Below are positions 37,315 to 46,102 of a stretch of DNA of 64,000 nt, piece by piece (positions within the stretch are counted from its first letter, which is position 1; every line of letters starts with the position of its first letter). Source of the stretch: WHSW01 sp963842795 (GTDB lineage Bacteria > Actinomycetota > Thermoleophilia > Solirubrobacterales > 70-9); contig CAWJHV010000040.1 of NCBI GenBank assembly GCA_963842795.1, forward strand, positions 1-64,000, in the 5' to 3' direction. Below the pieces are notes generated by a model. That model was not told the DNA's origin and searched no databases. It worked only from the letters and a program-made list of their open reading frames with translations. A program made the translations under genes and the position numbers.

Positions 37315-40188
37315 TCAGCCGACGGTGACGTCGTCCGACTGCGCCGCGCCGCAGGTCGCCACGAAGCGAACCGTGTTCTCGACCACCTTCGCGTAGTAGC
37401 GCCCGGGCGTGGCGCTCGGATCCGCGACCGCGTATGTGCCGCTCGATGAGGTCGAGGTGATGCCGATCCGCCCGTCAGGGCCCGCCTGGCGGCGGAAGAC
37501 CCGGACCGTGACCCCGCCGAGGCACGCGCTCTCGCTCGACGCGAGCTTGCCGCGGAAGGCGCCGGACGAGTAGCGCATGCTCACCGTCCGGGGGACCTCG
37601 GGGCAGCCGGTCGGCGTCGACGCGGGCAGCGACGGGCACCCGTCGTCGGCGTTGGGCACGCCGTCGCCGTCGTTGTCGTCCTGAACCGTGAGCTTCAGGT
37701 CGGCGTGTGAGACGTCGAAGAACACGTTGCCGACCGCCTCGACCTTGATCCGCGCGCGGTTCGCGGAGGTGTTCGGCAGCGTCACCGTCTCCGCGCCGTC
37801 GTTCGGGGTCGCGCCGGCGAGCACGACGGGGAACGTCCGCCCGTGGTCGAGCGAGAGCCTGATCGTGACCTGGGAGGCGTCGATCGGCGGGATCGCGGTG
37901 CCCGCCGGATCCCAGCTCACCGGGAGCTGGCTCCCGCCGACCGCCGTGCTGGGGAACGCCTGGGACGTGACCCGGAACGGGCCCGCCGCGGGCACGATCC
38001 TGACCGCCGTGTCGGCCCAGCCGACGCCGCCCGCGACCGGGTTGCCGTCGCGAGCCGTGAGCCGGAAGTGCATCGTCCGATCGTGCGTGATCCCCGTCCA
38101 GTCGGAGGTCGGCAGGAACTCCGAGTAGCAGGCGACCGCGTTCGCGGGAACCGGGTCGGGGACCGGCGGCGCGGCCGGGCAGCTGCCGGTCGCGGCGTTG
38201 GTGTGGCCGGCGACGATCTGCGCCAGGTCGGGGAAGATCCGTGTCGGGTCCGGGCCGGCCGCGTTCTCGCCCGGAGACGGCGACTCGAGCGTCCCGTCCG
38301 AATCGACGATCGCGGCGGTCCCGAACTGGCGGAAGAGGGGACCGTTGCGCTTGACGTTGTTCACGAGCGCGGTGCCGTTGATGCCCCCGTCGTCGTTCTG
38401 CTCCCACGTGTAGGTGACCGGGTCGGATTCGGCGTCCGTGGAGCCGCCCGTGAGCCGGAACGGCGTCCGCAACGGGATCCGGAGCGTGGCCGGGGCGGTG
38501 ACGACCGGTGGATGGTTGCCGGAGTCGACCACCGTCGAGCCGCCGTTGAGGACGGGGCCACCCCGGGTGATCTCGCCGACGAAGCCGGTCATCCCCGACG
38601 GGTCGGTGACCGCGAGCAGCGAAGTGGCCGTGCGGGCGAGCGTGCCGCCGAAGGTGACCTGAAAGCCCTCGTCGTCGGGGGCGGCGCTGCCCCCGAACCC
38701 GACGACCTTCACCCGCCCGCCCGTGATGTCATCGATCGCCGCCTTGATCGCGGCGGCGTTGTAGTTGCTCCCGCGGACGATCGGGGCCGAGGTCTCGCCC
38801 TCGTACGTCAGCGTGAACGAGTCGCCGTCGGCGTGGAAGCTGCGCAGGGCGACGCTCTGGATCTCGTTGAGCGGCGGCTGCGAGGACGTCACGTACTCCT
38901 GGATCTCGGTGATGCTGCGCTGCGAGAAGTACGGATCGCTGTGGGGCTGCAGGTCGTCCTGGAGGCAGATGCCCGCGTAGGCCATGATCGTCGACCCGCT
39001 GCCGGGCTCGACCGACGTGCTCTCGTTGCGGTTGCCGAACCCGCAGGCAAAGCGCAGGCCGTTGAAGGTGTGCTGGGCGTCGAACTGGTGGCCCATCTCG
39101 TGCGCGACGTAATCGATCGCGAACAGGTCGCCCTCCGGCGTCGGCACGCCGGTGCAGCCCTGCGCCTTGGCGCGGTTTCCGACCACGCCGAGCTGGGCGA
39201 CCCCGCCGCCGTTCACGCCCATCGCGAGGTGGCCGATGTCGTACTCGCCGGCACCCACGATCTGGCCGACCACCGTGTCCGTGCGCGCCAGCGTCGACCC
39301 CGAGCATCCCGACGCCTGGGCGGGCGAGTAGCAGGCGGCGAATCCGCAGGGCCCGTTGCGGCCGGTCATCTGCGCGTCGGTGTTCAGGTTGAGCTTGTCG
39401 TTGTCGTCGATCAGGGTCAGGCGGATCGCAAGGTCGGTCTCGTACGGCTGATTGACGCGATTGATCAGCGCCACCTTCGCCGAGGTGACGTTCGCCGGGC
39501 CGAAGTACTCGGCGTATGCCGGGTCCGTGACCAGCGCGAGGCGGTAGATCCGCAGCGGCACCGTCGCCGGGGCTGCGCGGGGCTCGGGGTCGAGGGCGGC
39601 GAACGGGTCCGAGGGCGGGCCCGGCCGCTCGACGAAGTCGCCGTGGCGGTTGCGGGTCAGGTCCCGGCCGAAGTAGCTCACGTACGTGCCCTGCTCGCGG
39701 TGGAAGTAGGGGTCGATGTACCAGGCTCCGCCGGGGCCGATCACCGAAGCGTGGAAGCCGAGCGAGCCGAGATCCAGGTGAACCGTGGCGCCGGGCTCGT
39801 CGATCCCGGTGCCGGAGTAGGTCGAGATCTCGGGGTGGCGCGCGGCGAGCCCGGGCTCCATCACCGACGACTCCCGGACGGCGAAGCGCTCGAAGTGCCC
39901 GTCGGGCGTCGGCAGCGACAGCGTCAGCGACGGGCCGGTCGCGGATCCCGCGGAAAGCTCCCCGGGGGCCCCGGAGAGCACGCGCTCGAGCGCCGGCCGG
40001 TCGAGCTCGAGCGCCTGGAAGCGGTCGGGCGCGACCGCGTGCCGGGCGTCGCTCGCGGCGTCGGCCCGCTGCGCCGAGACCGTGCTCCACGCAGCTTCCG
40101 AGCTCGTCGCGGCGCCGGCGGCCGACGCGCTCGCGGCACAGGTGAGCACCGCGATGCAGATCCCCACGATCGTCCCGCTCCGACGCAC
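37315..40188 (-). CDS. Large secreted zinc metalloprotease (M12B/reprolysin-like)
   Basis: A 957-residue exported protein with a signal peptide (IVGICIAVLTCAASASA). The catalytic zinc motif is HEMGHQFDAQH near residue 361 (HExxHxxxxxH), with the Met-turn probably in SGSTIMAYAGI further on. A propeptide-like region precedes it. After the protease domain are Ig/cadherin-like segments (DAESDPVTYTWEQND; SWDPAGTAIPPIDASQVTI), a thrombospondin type-3 calcium motif DDNDGDGVPNADDGCP near residue 836, and a beta-rich C-terminal domain. Secretion, adhesion-like modules and size suggest an extracellular protein degrader. The GTG start at 40188 is chosen for the signal peptide. Confidence 0.88.
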   Translation of the reverse strand: MRRSGTIVGICIAVLTCAASASAAGAATSSEAAWSTVSAQRADAASDARHAVAPDRFQALELDRPALERVLSGAPGELSAGSATGPSLTLSLPTPDGHFERFAVRESSVMEPGLAARHPEISTYSGTGIDEPGATVHLDLGSLGFHASVIGPGGAWYIDPYFHREQGTYVSYFGRDLTRNRHGDFVERPGPPSDPFAALDPEPRAAPATVPLRIYRLALVTDPAYAEYFGPANVTSAKVALINRVNQPYETDLAIRLTLIDDNDKLNLNTDAQMTGRNGPCGFAACYSPAQASGCSGSTLARTDTVVGQIVGAGEYDIGHLAMGVNGGGVAQLGVVGNRAKAQGCTGVPTPEGDLFAIDYVAHEMGHQFDAQHTFNGLRFACGFGNRNESTSVEPGSGSTIMAYAGICLQDDLQPHSDPYFSQRSITEIQEYVTSSQPPLNEIQSVALRSFHADGDSFTLTYEGETSAPIVRGSNYNAAAIKAAIDDITGGRVKVVGFGGSAAPDDEGFQVTFGGTLARTATSLLAVTDPSGMTGFVGEITRGGPVLNGGSTVVDSGNHPPVVTAPATLRIPLRTPFRLTGGSTDAESDPVTYTWEQNDDGGINGTALVNNVKRNGPLFRQFGTAAIVDSDGTLESPSPGENAAGPDPTRIFPDLAQIVAGHTNAATGSCPAAPPVPDPVPANAVACYSEFLPTSDWTGITHDRTMHFRLTARDGNPVAGGVGWADTAVRIVPAAGPFRVTSQAFPSTAVGGSQLPVSWDPAGTAIPPIDASQVTIRLSLDHGRTFPVVLAGATPNDGAETVTLPNTSANRARIKVEAVGNVFFDVSHADLKLTVQDDNDGDGVPNADDGCPSLPASTPTGCPEVPRTVSMRYSSGAFRGKLASSESACLGGVTVRVFRRQAGPDGRIGITSTSSSGTYAVADPSATPGRYYAKVVENTVRFVATCGAAQSDDVTVG

Positions 40189-40223
40189 CGGCGCATCCTA
40201 CAAAACGGACGTCTCCGGGTGGG

Positions 40224-41828
40224 CTAAAGATCCACGCCGCGGCCGTCGAAGAACCCGGTGTCGGAGGCGATCTGGTCGATGACCGCCTCCGACACCGGGG
40301 CGTCGGTGGTCATCGCCATCACCGCCTCCTCGCCGCTTGCCTCGGCGCCGACGGCGGCCGAGACGATGTTGACGCCATGCTCGCCGAAGGCGGTCCCGAC
40401 ACGGCCGATCATCCCGGGCTGGTCCGCATACCGGAAGACCGCCAGGTGGTCGGCGAACGGCATGTAGAAGCTGTGGCCCCAGACCCCGACCAGATAGGGG
40501 ACGTTGCGGGGCCCGACGCCGGTGCCGGCGACCTCGACCCCGCCCAGGCGCACGCGGATCAGCTCGGTGAAGTCCTCCGACGCCGCCTCCTTGAGCTCGG
40601 TCAGCTCGATCCCGCGGTCCTCGGCCATCGCCGGGGCGTTGACGAGGTTGACCGGCTCCTCCGTATGGCCCGAGAGGATCCCGACAAGGACCGCGATCCC
40701 CAGCAGCCGAGTGTCGTGCTCGGCGATCCGGCCGTGGAAGGCGACCTCGACCCGATCGATCGCCCCGTCGCCCAGGCCCTGGGCCAGGCGGCCGAGCTTC
40801 TCGCACAGGGGCACGAACGGCGCCAGAGCCTCCATCGCCTCCGGGCGCACGGCGGCGATGTTGACCGCGTTGGTGACCACCCCGCCGGTGAGCGCGGCCC
40901 TGACCTGCTCGGCGGTGACGATCCCGGCACGGTCCTGGGCCTCGGCGGTCGAGGCCCCGAGGTGCGGCGTGACCACGATGTCGTCGCGCTCGAACATCGG
41001 GTGCTCGGTGAACGGCTCGGTGGGAAAGACGTCGAGCGCCGCGCCGGCGACCTTCCCGGAGTCGAGCCCCGCGAGCAGGGCGTCGAGGTCGATCAGCTCT
41101 CCGCGGGCGCAGTTGACGATCCGCACGCCGTCGCGCATCCGCGAGATCGCCTCGGCATCGATCCAGCCGATCGTCTCGGGCGTCTTCGGAAGGTGGATCG
41201 TGATCAGGTCGGCGCGCCGGTAGAGCTCCTCGCTCGACTCCAGGCCCTCGACGCCGAGCTCCCGGAAGCGCTCGGCCGAGACGAACTTGTCGAAGGCGAC
41301 CACCTCCATGTCGAAGGCGTGGGCGCGCTGGGCGACGAGCTGGCCGATGCGGCCGAAGCCGATCACGCCCAGCGTCTTGCCGAAGAGCTCGTTGCCGCCG
41401 TAGCGCGAGCGCGCCCAATCGCCGTCGACGAGCGAGCTGTGCGCCTGTGGCACGTTGCGGCAGAGCGCCAGCGCGAGTGCGAGGGTGTGCTCGGCGGCCG
41501 CGATCGAGTTCGACTCCGGCGCGTTGGCGACGATGATCCCGCGCTCGGTCGCCGCATCCATGTCGACGTTGTCGACCCCGGTGCCGGCCCTGCCGATCAC
41601 CTTCAGCCGCCCGGCGAGCCCGATCAGGGCCGCGGTCATCTTGGTCGCCGACCGGATCAGGATCGCGTCGAACTCGCCGATCCGGCGCTCGAGCTCATCC
41701 TGGTCCCAGTCGAGCCCGAGCTCGACGTCGAACTCGGCCCGCAGCAGGTCGACGCCGGCGTCGGCGATCTTCTCCTTCACCAGCACCCGCGGGACGGGGT
41801 CGGTGAGCGTCGGCTCGGAGGCGCTCAC
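40224..41828 (-). CDS. serA: D-3-phosphoglycerate dehydrogenase
   Basis: SerA oxidises 3-phosphoglycerate, the first step of serine synthesis. The 534-residue protein is the long form: the catalytic/NAD domain (GRAGTGVDNVDMDAATERGI, LGVIGFGRIGQLVAQRA, NCARGELIDLDALLAGLDSG, and TPHLGASTAEAQ with the active histidine), an intervening ASB domain (EVAFHGRIAEHDTRLLGIAV) and a C-terminal ACT domain (FRYADQPGMIGRVGTAFGEH) for serine feedback. The start is GTG at 41828. It follows serC, separated by just the dispersed repeat. Confidence 0.95.
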   Translation of the reverse strand: MSASEPTLTDPVPRVLVKEKIADAGVDLLRAEFDVELGLDWDQDELERRIGEFDAILIRSATKMTAALIGLAGRLKVIGRAGTGVDNVDMDAATERGIIVANAPESNSIAAAEHTLALALALCRNVPQAHSSLVDGDWARSRYGGNELFGKTLGVIGFGRIGQLVAQRAHAFDMEVVAFDKFVSAERFRELGVEGLESSEELYRRADLITIHLPKTPETIGWIDAEAISRMRDGVRIVNCARGELIDLDALLAGLDSGKVAGAALDVFPTEPFTEHPMFERDDIVVTPHLGASTAEAQDRAGIVTAEQVRAALTGGVVTNAVNIAAVRPEAMEALAPFVPLCEKLGRLAQGLGDGAIDRVEVAFHGRIAEHDTRLLGIAVLVGILSGHTEEPVNLVNAPAMAEDRGIELTELKEAASEDFTELIRVRLGGVEVAGTGVGPRNVPYLVGVWGHSFYMPFADHLAVFRYADQPGMIGRVGTAFGEHGVNIVSAAVGAEASGEEAVMAMTTDAPVSEAVIDQIASDTGFFDGRGVDL

Positions 41829-41829
41829 G

Positions 41830-41880
41830 TCAGCCGCCTCAACAGCGGCGGGGCTCCGCTCCGCCCTATCGGGCTCCGCG
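41830..41880 (-). repeat. Dispersed repeat filling the serC-serA junction
   Basis: The minus strand begins right after the serC stop (GCGGAGCCCGATAGGG) and ends in CCGCCGCTGTTGAGGCGGCT just before the serA GTG. A 27-base core is identical to that at 49451-49477. Inside it, GCCGC and GCGGC can form a small hairpin. The element takes up essentially all of the intergenic space. Confidence 0.8.
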
Positions 41881-43020
41881 TCACAGTTTGACTCCCTCGG
41901 CGTGCTCGACGACCCAGTCGATGCAGGCGGTCAGCGCCTCGATGTCGGCCGGCTCGATCGCCGGGAACATCCCGATCCGCAGCTGGTTGCGACCGAGCTT
42001 GCGGTAGGGCTCGGTGTCGACGATCCCGTTCGCGCGCAGCGTCGCGGCCAGGGCCGCGGCGTCGACGCCGTCGTCGAAGTCGATCGTCCCGACGACCCCT
42101 GATCGCTTCGCCGGGTCGGCGACGAACGGGGTCGCATAGGCGCTCGCCTCGGCCCACCCGTAGAGGTGGGCGGCCGAGGAGCCGCAGCGCTCGGCGCACC
42201 ATTCGAGCCCGCCCGAGTCGAGCATCCACTCGAGTTGGTCGACCAGCAGCAGCAGGGTCGCGACCGCCGGGGTGTTGTAGGTCTGGTCCTTGCGGGAGTT
42301 CTCCAGCGCGGTCGCGAGCGAGAGGAAGGCCGGCTGCCAGCGGCCGTCAGTGCCGTCGAGCTCGGCGATCCTGGCGATCGCCGCCGGGCTCAGCAGCGCG
42401 AGCCAGAGCCCGCCATCGGAGCCGAAGCCCTTCTGCGGGGCGAAGTAATAGGCGTCGACCTGGTCGGGGTCGAGCGGCAGCCCGCCCGCACCGGAGGTGC
42501 CGTCGACCAGGACCAGCGAGTCCTCCGAGCCGGCGGGGCGCTCAACCTCGACCATGACCCCGGTCGAGGTCTCGTTGTGCGCCCAGGCGATCACGTCGGC
42601 GGCCGGATCGGCGGCCGGAGCGGGAGCGTCACCCGGGTCGGCCTCGATCACGATCGGCTCGGCGAGGAACGGGGCCGCCGCGGTCGCCTTGGCGAACTTG
42701 CCCGAGAACTCGCCGTAGCTGAGGTGCAGCGGGCGCTCGCGGACGAGCCACGCCGCCGCCGAGTCCCAGAACGACGTCGTGCCGCCGTTGCCGACCGCGA
42801 TCTCGTACCCGTCCGGGGCGGCGAACAGCTCGCCGATCCCCGCCCTGATCCGGGCGACCAGGTCCTTGACCGGCCGCTGGCGGTGGGAAGTTCCCATCAC
42901 GGCCGAGGCGTCGGCGAGCCGGGCGAGAGCCTCCGGCCGCACCTTCGAGGGCCCGCAGCCGAAGCGCCCGTCGGCGGGGCGCAGGTCGTCTGGAAGGCGA
43001 GCAGGGGATGCGTCATTCAT
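41881..43020 (-). CDS. serC: Phosphoserine aminotransferase
   Basis: SerC makes phosphoserine from 3-phosphohydroxypyruvate and glutamate. The 379-residue protein is of the actinobacterial type: FGCGPSKVRPEALARLADAS, GTSHRQRPVKDLVARIRAG, VGNGGTTSFWDSAAAWLV, and YYFAPQKGFGSDGGLWLAL with the PLP lysine. The C-terminus GRNQLRIGMFPAIEPADIEA is also typical. It is first in a serC-serA pair. Its start overlaps the promoter region of the divergent cupin gene; only 29 bases separate the two start codons. Confidence 0.95.
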   Translation of the reverse strand: MNDASPARLPDDLRPADGRFGCGPSKVRPEALARLADASAVMGTSHRQRPVKDLVARIRAGIGELFAAPDGYEIAVGNGGTTSFWDSAAAWLVRERPLHLSYGEFSGKFAKATAAAPFLAEPIVIEADPGDAPAPAADPAADVIAWAHNETSTGVMVEVERPAGSEDSLVLVDGTSGAGGLPLDPDQVDAYYFAPQKGFGSDGGLWLALLSPAAIARIAELDGTDGRWQPAFLSLATALENSRKDQTYNTPAVATLLLLVDQLEWMLDSGGLEWCAERCGSSAAHLYGWAEASAYATPFVADPAKRSGVVGTIDFDDGVDAAALAATLRANGIVDTEPYRKLGRNQLRIGMFPAIEPADIEALTACIDWVVEHAEGVKL

Positions 43021-43049
43021 CGGCAGTCGGAGCAGATAGGGTGCTCGGG

Positions 43050-43478
43050 GTGAGCTTGGAAGAGGCGAAGGAGCCGATCGAGGGCGCCGGTTACACGGTC
43101 GCGAGCCTCGATGGCCTCGGCAAAGATTACGGGTTCCGCAAGATCCGCCGTGACCTCGGGGTGACCGAGTTCGGTGTCAACGCGATCGTGCTCCCCCCGG
43201 GCTGGGAGACCGGAGGCCACTACCACGACCGCCAGCAGGAGCTCTACTTCCTGCACAGCGGCCAGATCGAGATCGAGTTCGGCGACGGCGGCGCCTACGA
43301 GCTCGGGCCCGGCGGAATCGCACGGGTCGATGCGGCCACGGTGCGCCTGATCCGCAACCGCGGGCCCGAGGACGCCGTGTACGTGGTCGTCGGGGGCGAG
43401 GGCGGCTACGTCGGCCGCGACGGGCAACTGCCCGAGGGCGAGGACGGACGCTCGCGCCCGATCCCTGACGGCGAGTGA
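43050..43478 (+). CDS. Cupin-domain protein
   Basis: A single-domain cupin of about 142 residues: AIVLPPGWETGGHYHDRQQE (motif 1, HYH plus glutamate as metal ligands), then LHSGQIEIEFGDGGAYELGP and RNRGPEDAVYVVVGGEGGY. GTG at 43050 is chosen because TAGGGT (43037-43042) ends eight bases upstream; ATG 43008 would place the start before that -10. The stop overlaps the next gene as GTGA. Function is not assigned; metal-binding cupins include isomerases and binding proteins. Confidence 0.78.
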   Translation: MSLEEAKEPIEGAGYTVASLDGLGKDYGFRKIRRDLGVTEFGVNAIVLPPGWETGGHYHDRQQELYFLHSGQIEIEFGDGGAYELGPGGIARVDAATVRLIRNRGPEDAVYVVVGGEGGYVGRDGQLPEGEDGRSRPIPDGE

Positions 43479-43936
43479 CGGCGCATACCGCGTATCTGAC
43501 CTTCGAGACCGATGAGCGGCGCGAGTTCGTCCGGATCACCGACGAGGTCCAGGCCGCCGTCGACGAGTCGCGGATCGCCGAGGGCATGGCGCTGGTCTCG
43601 GCAATGCACATCACCGCCGCCGTCTGGATCAACGACGACGAGCCGGGAATCCAGGCCGACACGCTCGAGTGGCTCGACAAGCTCGCGCCCCCGTCGTGGA
43701 AGCCGCCCGCCAACGACGTCGCCGCGGCGCTCTCGCCCGATCCCGGCGACTACCGCCATCACCGGGGCGGCGAGGACAACGGCGACGCGCACCTGAAGAA
43801 CCTGCTGACCCACCACCAGGTGATCGTGCCGGTGACCGCGGGCAGGCTCGACCTCGGCCCCTGGCAGGCGATCTTCTACTGCGAGTTCGACGGCCGCCGC
43901 CCGAAGCGGCTCGTGATCAAGGTCCTGGGCGAGTAG
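43475..43936 (+). CDS. YjbQ/UPF0047 family protein
   Basis: A 153-residue protein of the YjbQ family, which has weak thiamine-phosphate synthase activity in E. coli but no settled role. Family features: FVRITDEVQAAVDESRIAEG, SAMHITAAVWINDDEPGIQ, the histidine cluster DYRHHRGGEDNGDAHLKNLL, and VTAGRLDLGPWQAIFYCEFD. It starts with GTG overlapping the cupin stop by four bases, so the two are co-translated. Confidence 0.92.
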   Translation: MTAHTAYLTFETDERREFVRITDEVQAAVDESRIAEGMALVSAMHITAAVWINDDEPGIQADTLEWLDKLAPPSWKPPANDVAAALSPDPGDYRHHRGGEDNGDAHLKNLLTHHQVIVPVTAGRLDLGPWQAIFYCEFDGRRPKRLVIKVLGE

Positions 43937-43937
43937 C

Positions 43938-44570
43938 TCACTCGTCCCAGGTAAAGGGCGGGTATTTCGTGCTCATCCAGAGCGCGTAGGCGTTGCCGCG
44001 GACGAGCCAGCGCAGCGGGATGAAGATCAGCTCGAACATGCCCTCCGGCAGCTCCTCGGTGAACAGGATCACGAAGATGCCGATGAAGGCGACGATGCCC
44101 GCCACCATCTGGAGCACACTGGCGACGAACAGGTAGGGGATCGCCAGCAGCCAGGCGACCAGCGGCCGCCAGTTGTCGACGTGCTCCGGATAGTCGAACT
44201 CGACCCGCACCGGGTAGTCGGGCTCCTCGTCGAGCGAGAACGGCGGGTAGCGGTCGGTGAGCAGATAGACGTACGCGGTGACCCGATAGCTCCAACGGAA
44301 GGCTCCGACCAGGAAGTCGTAGATCCCGCGCGGATAGCTGCCGGTGAACAGGACGGCGAAGAACGCGCCGATGATCGCGAAGAAGGCGCCGATCCCGATG
44401 AAGATCAGGACGATGTAGTGCGGGATCGCGAGCAGCCATTTGACCAGCGGCAGGAACCGGTGGTAGCGGTCCTGGCGCTCGGCGTAGATGCGGACCGGGT
44501 ATTCGGGCCCGCCTCCTGCGGACGTTGGCTCTGGCGGCGGGGGCGGCGGGGGCGGAGTGGTGGCTTCCAT
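43938..44570 (-). CDS. DUF4389 membrane protein
   Basis: A 210-residue protein with a proline-rich cytoplasmic N-terminus (a run of eight prolines after METAT-like residues) and two homologous halves. Each half holds a pair of membrane spans followed by a WSYRVTAYVYLLTDRYPPF- or LVRGNAYALWMSTKYPPF-type tail (residues ~60-125 and ~150-208). This duplicated arrangement matches DUF4389, of unknown function. It converges on the yjbQ gene with one base between the stops. Confidence 0.85.
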   Translation of the reverse strand: MEATTPPPPPPPPEPTSAGGGPEYPVRIYAERQDRYHRFLPLVKWLLAIPHYIVLIFIGIGAFFAIIGAFFAVLFTGSYPRGIYDFLVGAFRWSYRVTAYVYLLTDRYPPFSLDEEPDYPVRVEFDYPEHVDNWRPLVAWLLAIPYLFVASVLQMVAGIVAFIGIFVILFTEELPEGMFELIFIPLRWLVRGNAYALWMSTKYPPFTWDE

Positions 44571-44651
44571 AGCCGAACCCTAGCCCGCGTCGCCGATGTG
44601 CGCGCGGCCCCTGGAACTAGCTGGGGGGCTTCGCCCGCCCTACCTGCTGCT

Positions 44652-44674
44652 GCCGAGACACTTTGCGTCTCGGC
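44652..44674 (-). terminator. ilvC terminator hairpin
   Basis: GCCGAGAC (44652-44659) and GTCTCGGC (44667-44674) form a perfect 8-bp stem with a 7-base loop, starting at the base after the ilvC stop codon. There is no U-run after it. Confidence 0.65.
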
Positions 44675-45679
44675 TCAAAATTCCTGGTCGATCCAGGGCA
44701 TCATCGAGCGCAGGTCCTTGCCGACGCTCTCGATCTGATGCCCCGCGGCCTCGTCGCGCAGGCGGTTGAAGTTCTCGGCCCCGGCGCGGTTCTCGGCGAT
44801 CCACTCCCGGGCGAACTCCCCCGACTGGATGTCGGCGAGCACCTGCTTCATCGCCTCGCGGACCTCGGGACCGATCACCTTCGGGCCCCTGGTCATGTCG
44901 CCGTACTCCGCCGTGTTCGAGATCGAGTAGCGCATTCCCTGGATGCCCTTCTCGTACATCAGGTCGACGATCAGCTTCAGCTCGTGCAGGGTTTCGAAGT
45001 AGGCCAGGCGGGGGTCGTAGCCGGCCTCGACGAGCGTCTCGAACCCCGCCTGCACGAGCTCGGTCGCGCCACCGCAGAGCACCGATTGCTCGCCGAAGAG
45101 GTCCGTCTCGCATTCGTCCTTGAACGTCGTCTCGATGATCCCGGCACGGCCGCCGCCAATCCCGGCCGCGTAGGCGAGCACCAGCTCCTCCGCGTTGCCG
45201 GTCGCGTCCTGAGCGACGGCCATCAGGCAGGGGACACCCTTGCCCTCCTCGTACTGGCGCCGCACCAGGTGGCCGGGCCCCTTCGGCGCGACCATGCCGA
45301 CGTCGACGCCGGCGGGCGGATCGATCTGCCCGAAGTGGACCGAGAACCCATGGGCGAACATGAGCAGGTCGCCCGGGGCGATCCCGTCGAAGATCTCCAT
45401 CTCCCAGACCTCGGCCTGCTTCTCATCGGGCAACAGGACCATCACCACGTCGCCGCGGCTGGCGGCGTCGGGGATGTCGATCACCTCGAGCCCGGCCGCC
45501 TCGGCCTTCGCCCTGCTCGACGAGTCGGCCCGCAGGCCGACGACGACGTCGTGGCCGGAGTCCTTCAGGTTGAGCGCGTGCGCGTGGCCCTGCGACCCGT
45601 AACCGAGGATCGCGATCGTCTTGCCCTTCAGCGCGTCGGGGTTGGCATCGGCCTCGTAGAAAATTCCGTCGTCAGGCAT
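44675..45679 (-). CDS. ilvC: Ketol-acid reductoisomerase
   Basis: IlvC rearranges and reduces acetolactate or acetohydroxybutyrate with NADPH, using Mg2+, in valine/isoleucine synthesis. The 334-residue class I enzyme has IAILGYGSQGHAHALNLKDS, HGFSVHFGQI, DVGMVAPKGPGHLVRRQYEE, DLFGEQSVLCGGATELVQAG and ETLHELKLIVDLMYEKG. It starts twelve bases after the NTF2-like gene and is followed by a terminator hairpin. It is separated from ilvBN, which lie 12 kb away. Confidence 0.97.
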   Translation of the reverse strand: MPDDGIFYEADANPDALKGKTIAILGYGSQGHAHALNLKDSGHDVVVGLRADSSSRAKAEAAGLEVIDIPDAASRGDVVMVLLPDEKQAEVWEMEIFDGIAPGDLLMFAHGFSVHFGQIDPPAGVDVGMVAPKGPGHLVRRQYEEGKGVPCLMAVAQDATGNAEELVLAYAAGIGGGRAGIIETTFKDECETDLFGEQSVLCGGATELVQAGFETLVEAGYDPRLAYFETLHELKLIVDLMYEKGIQGMRYSISNTAEYGDMTRGPKVIGPEVREAMKQVLADIQSGEFAREWIAENRAGAENFNRLRDEAAGHQIESVGKDLRSMMPWIDQEF

Positions 45680-45691
45680 GGCTGCGGGACT

Positions 45692-46102
45692 CTACGCGTC
45701 GGCGGCGGCGGGGCGCTCGACGAACCACTCGGTGAACTCGCGGCAGAGTCCGTCGGCGTCGAAGCGCATCACGAAGCAGTTGTCGAACACCCGGGTCACC
45801 GGGCCGCCGGCCTCCTCCGAATAGCTGCTGGTGCCGACCGCCACCGCGACCTCGCCGTCGACGGCCACCGCACGGTAGTCGGCGTCGTAGGTGCCCTCGG
45901 GGTCGCGGGTCGAGGCGTCGTCGTGGTCGCCCTCGCCAAGCCATGACTCGACCACGGCCTCGCGCCCCTCGATCGGCTCGTCGTAGGGGTGGTATCGGTA
46001 CGAGACATCGGCGCTGAACAGGGCCGCGATCTCCTCGCGGTCATAGCTCTTCCAGGCCTCGACGTAGGCCCCGAGCCAGCGCTCGACATCCTCGTTGGTC
46101 AA
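45692..46102 (-). CDS. SnoaL-like (NTF2 fold) protein
   Basis: A 136-residue protein: VERWLGAYVEAWKSYDREEI, ALFSADVSYRYHPYDEPIEG, then CFVMRFDADGLCREFTEWFV, the layout of SnoaL_2/NTF2-like enzymes and binding proteins. The TTG start at 46102 is supported by GAGGAGG eight bases upstream and by a TTGA overlap with the DUF559 gene. It precedes ilvC by twelve bases and may be co-transcribed with it. The ligand is unknown. Confidence 0.78.
   Translation of the reverse strand: MTNEDVERWLGAYVEAWKSYDREEIAALFSADVSYRYHPYDEPIEGREAVVESWLGEGDHDDASTRDPEGTYDADYRAVAVDGEVAVAVGTSSYSEEAGGPVTRVFDNCFVMRFDADGLCREFTEWFVERPAAADA

Noticed and set aside
37843..40227. 794-codon plus-strand frame opposite the metalloprotease
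   Set aside because: No recognisable motif; the minus strand has a signal peptide and zinc site.
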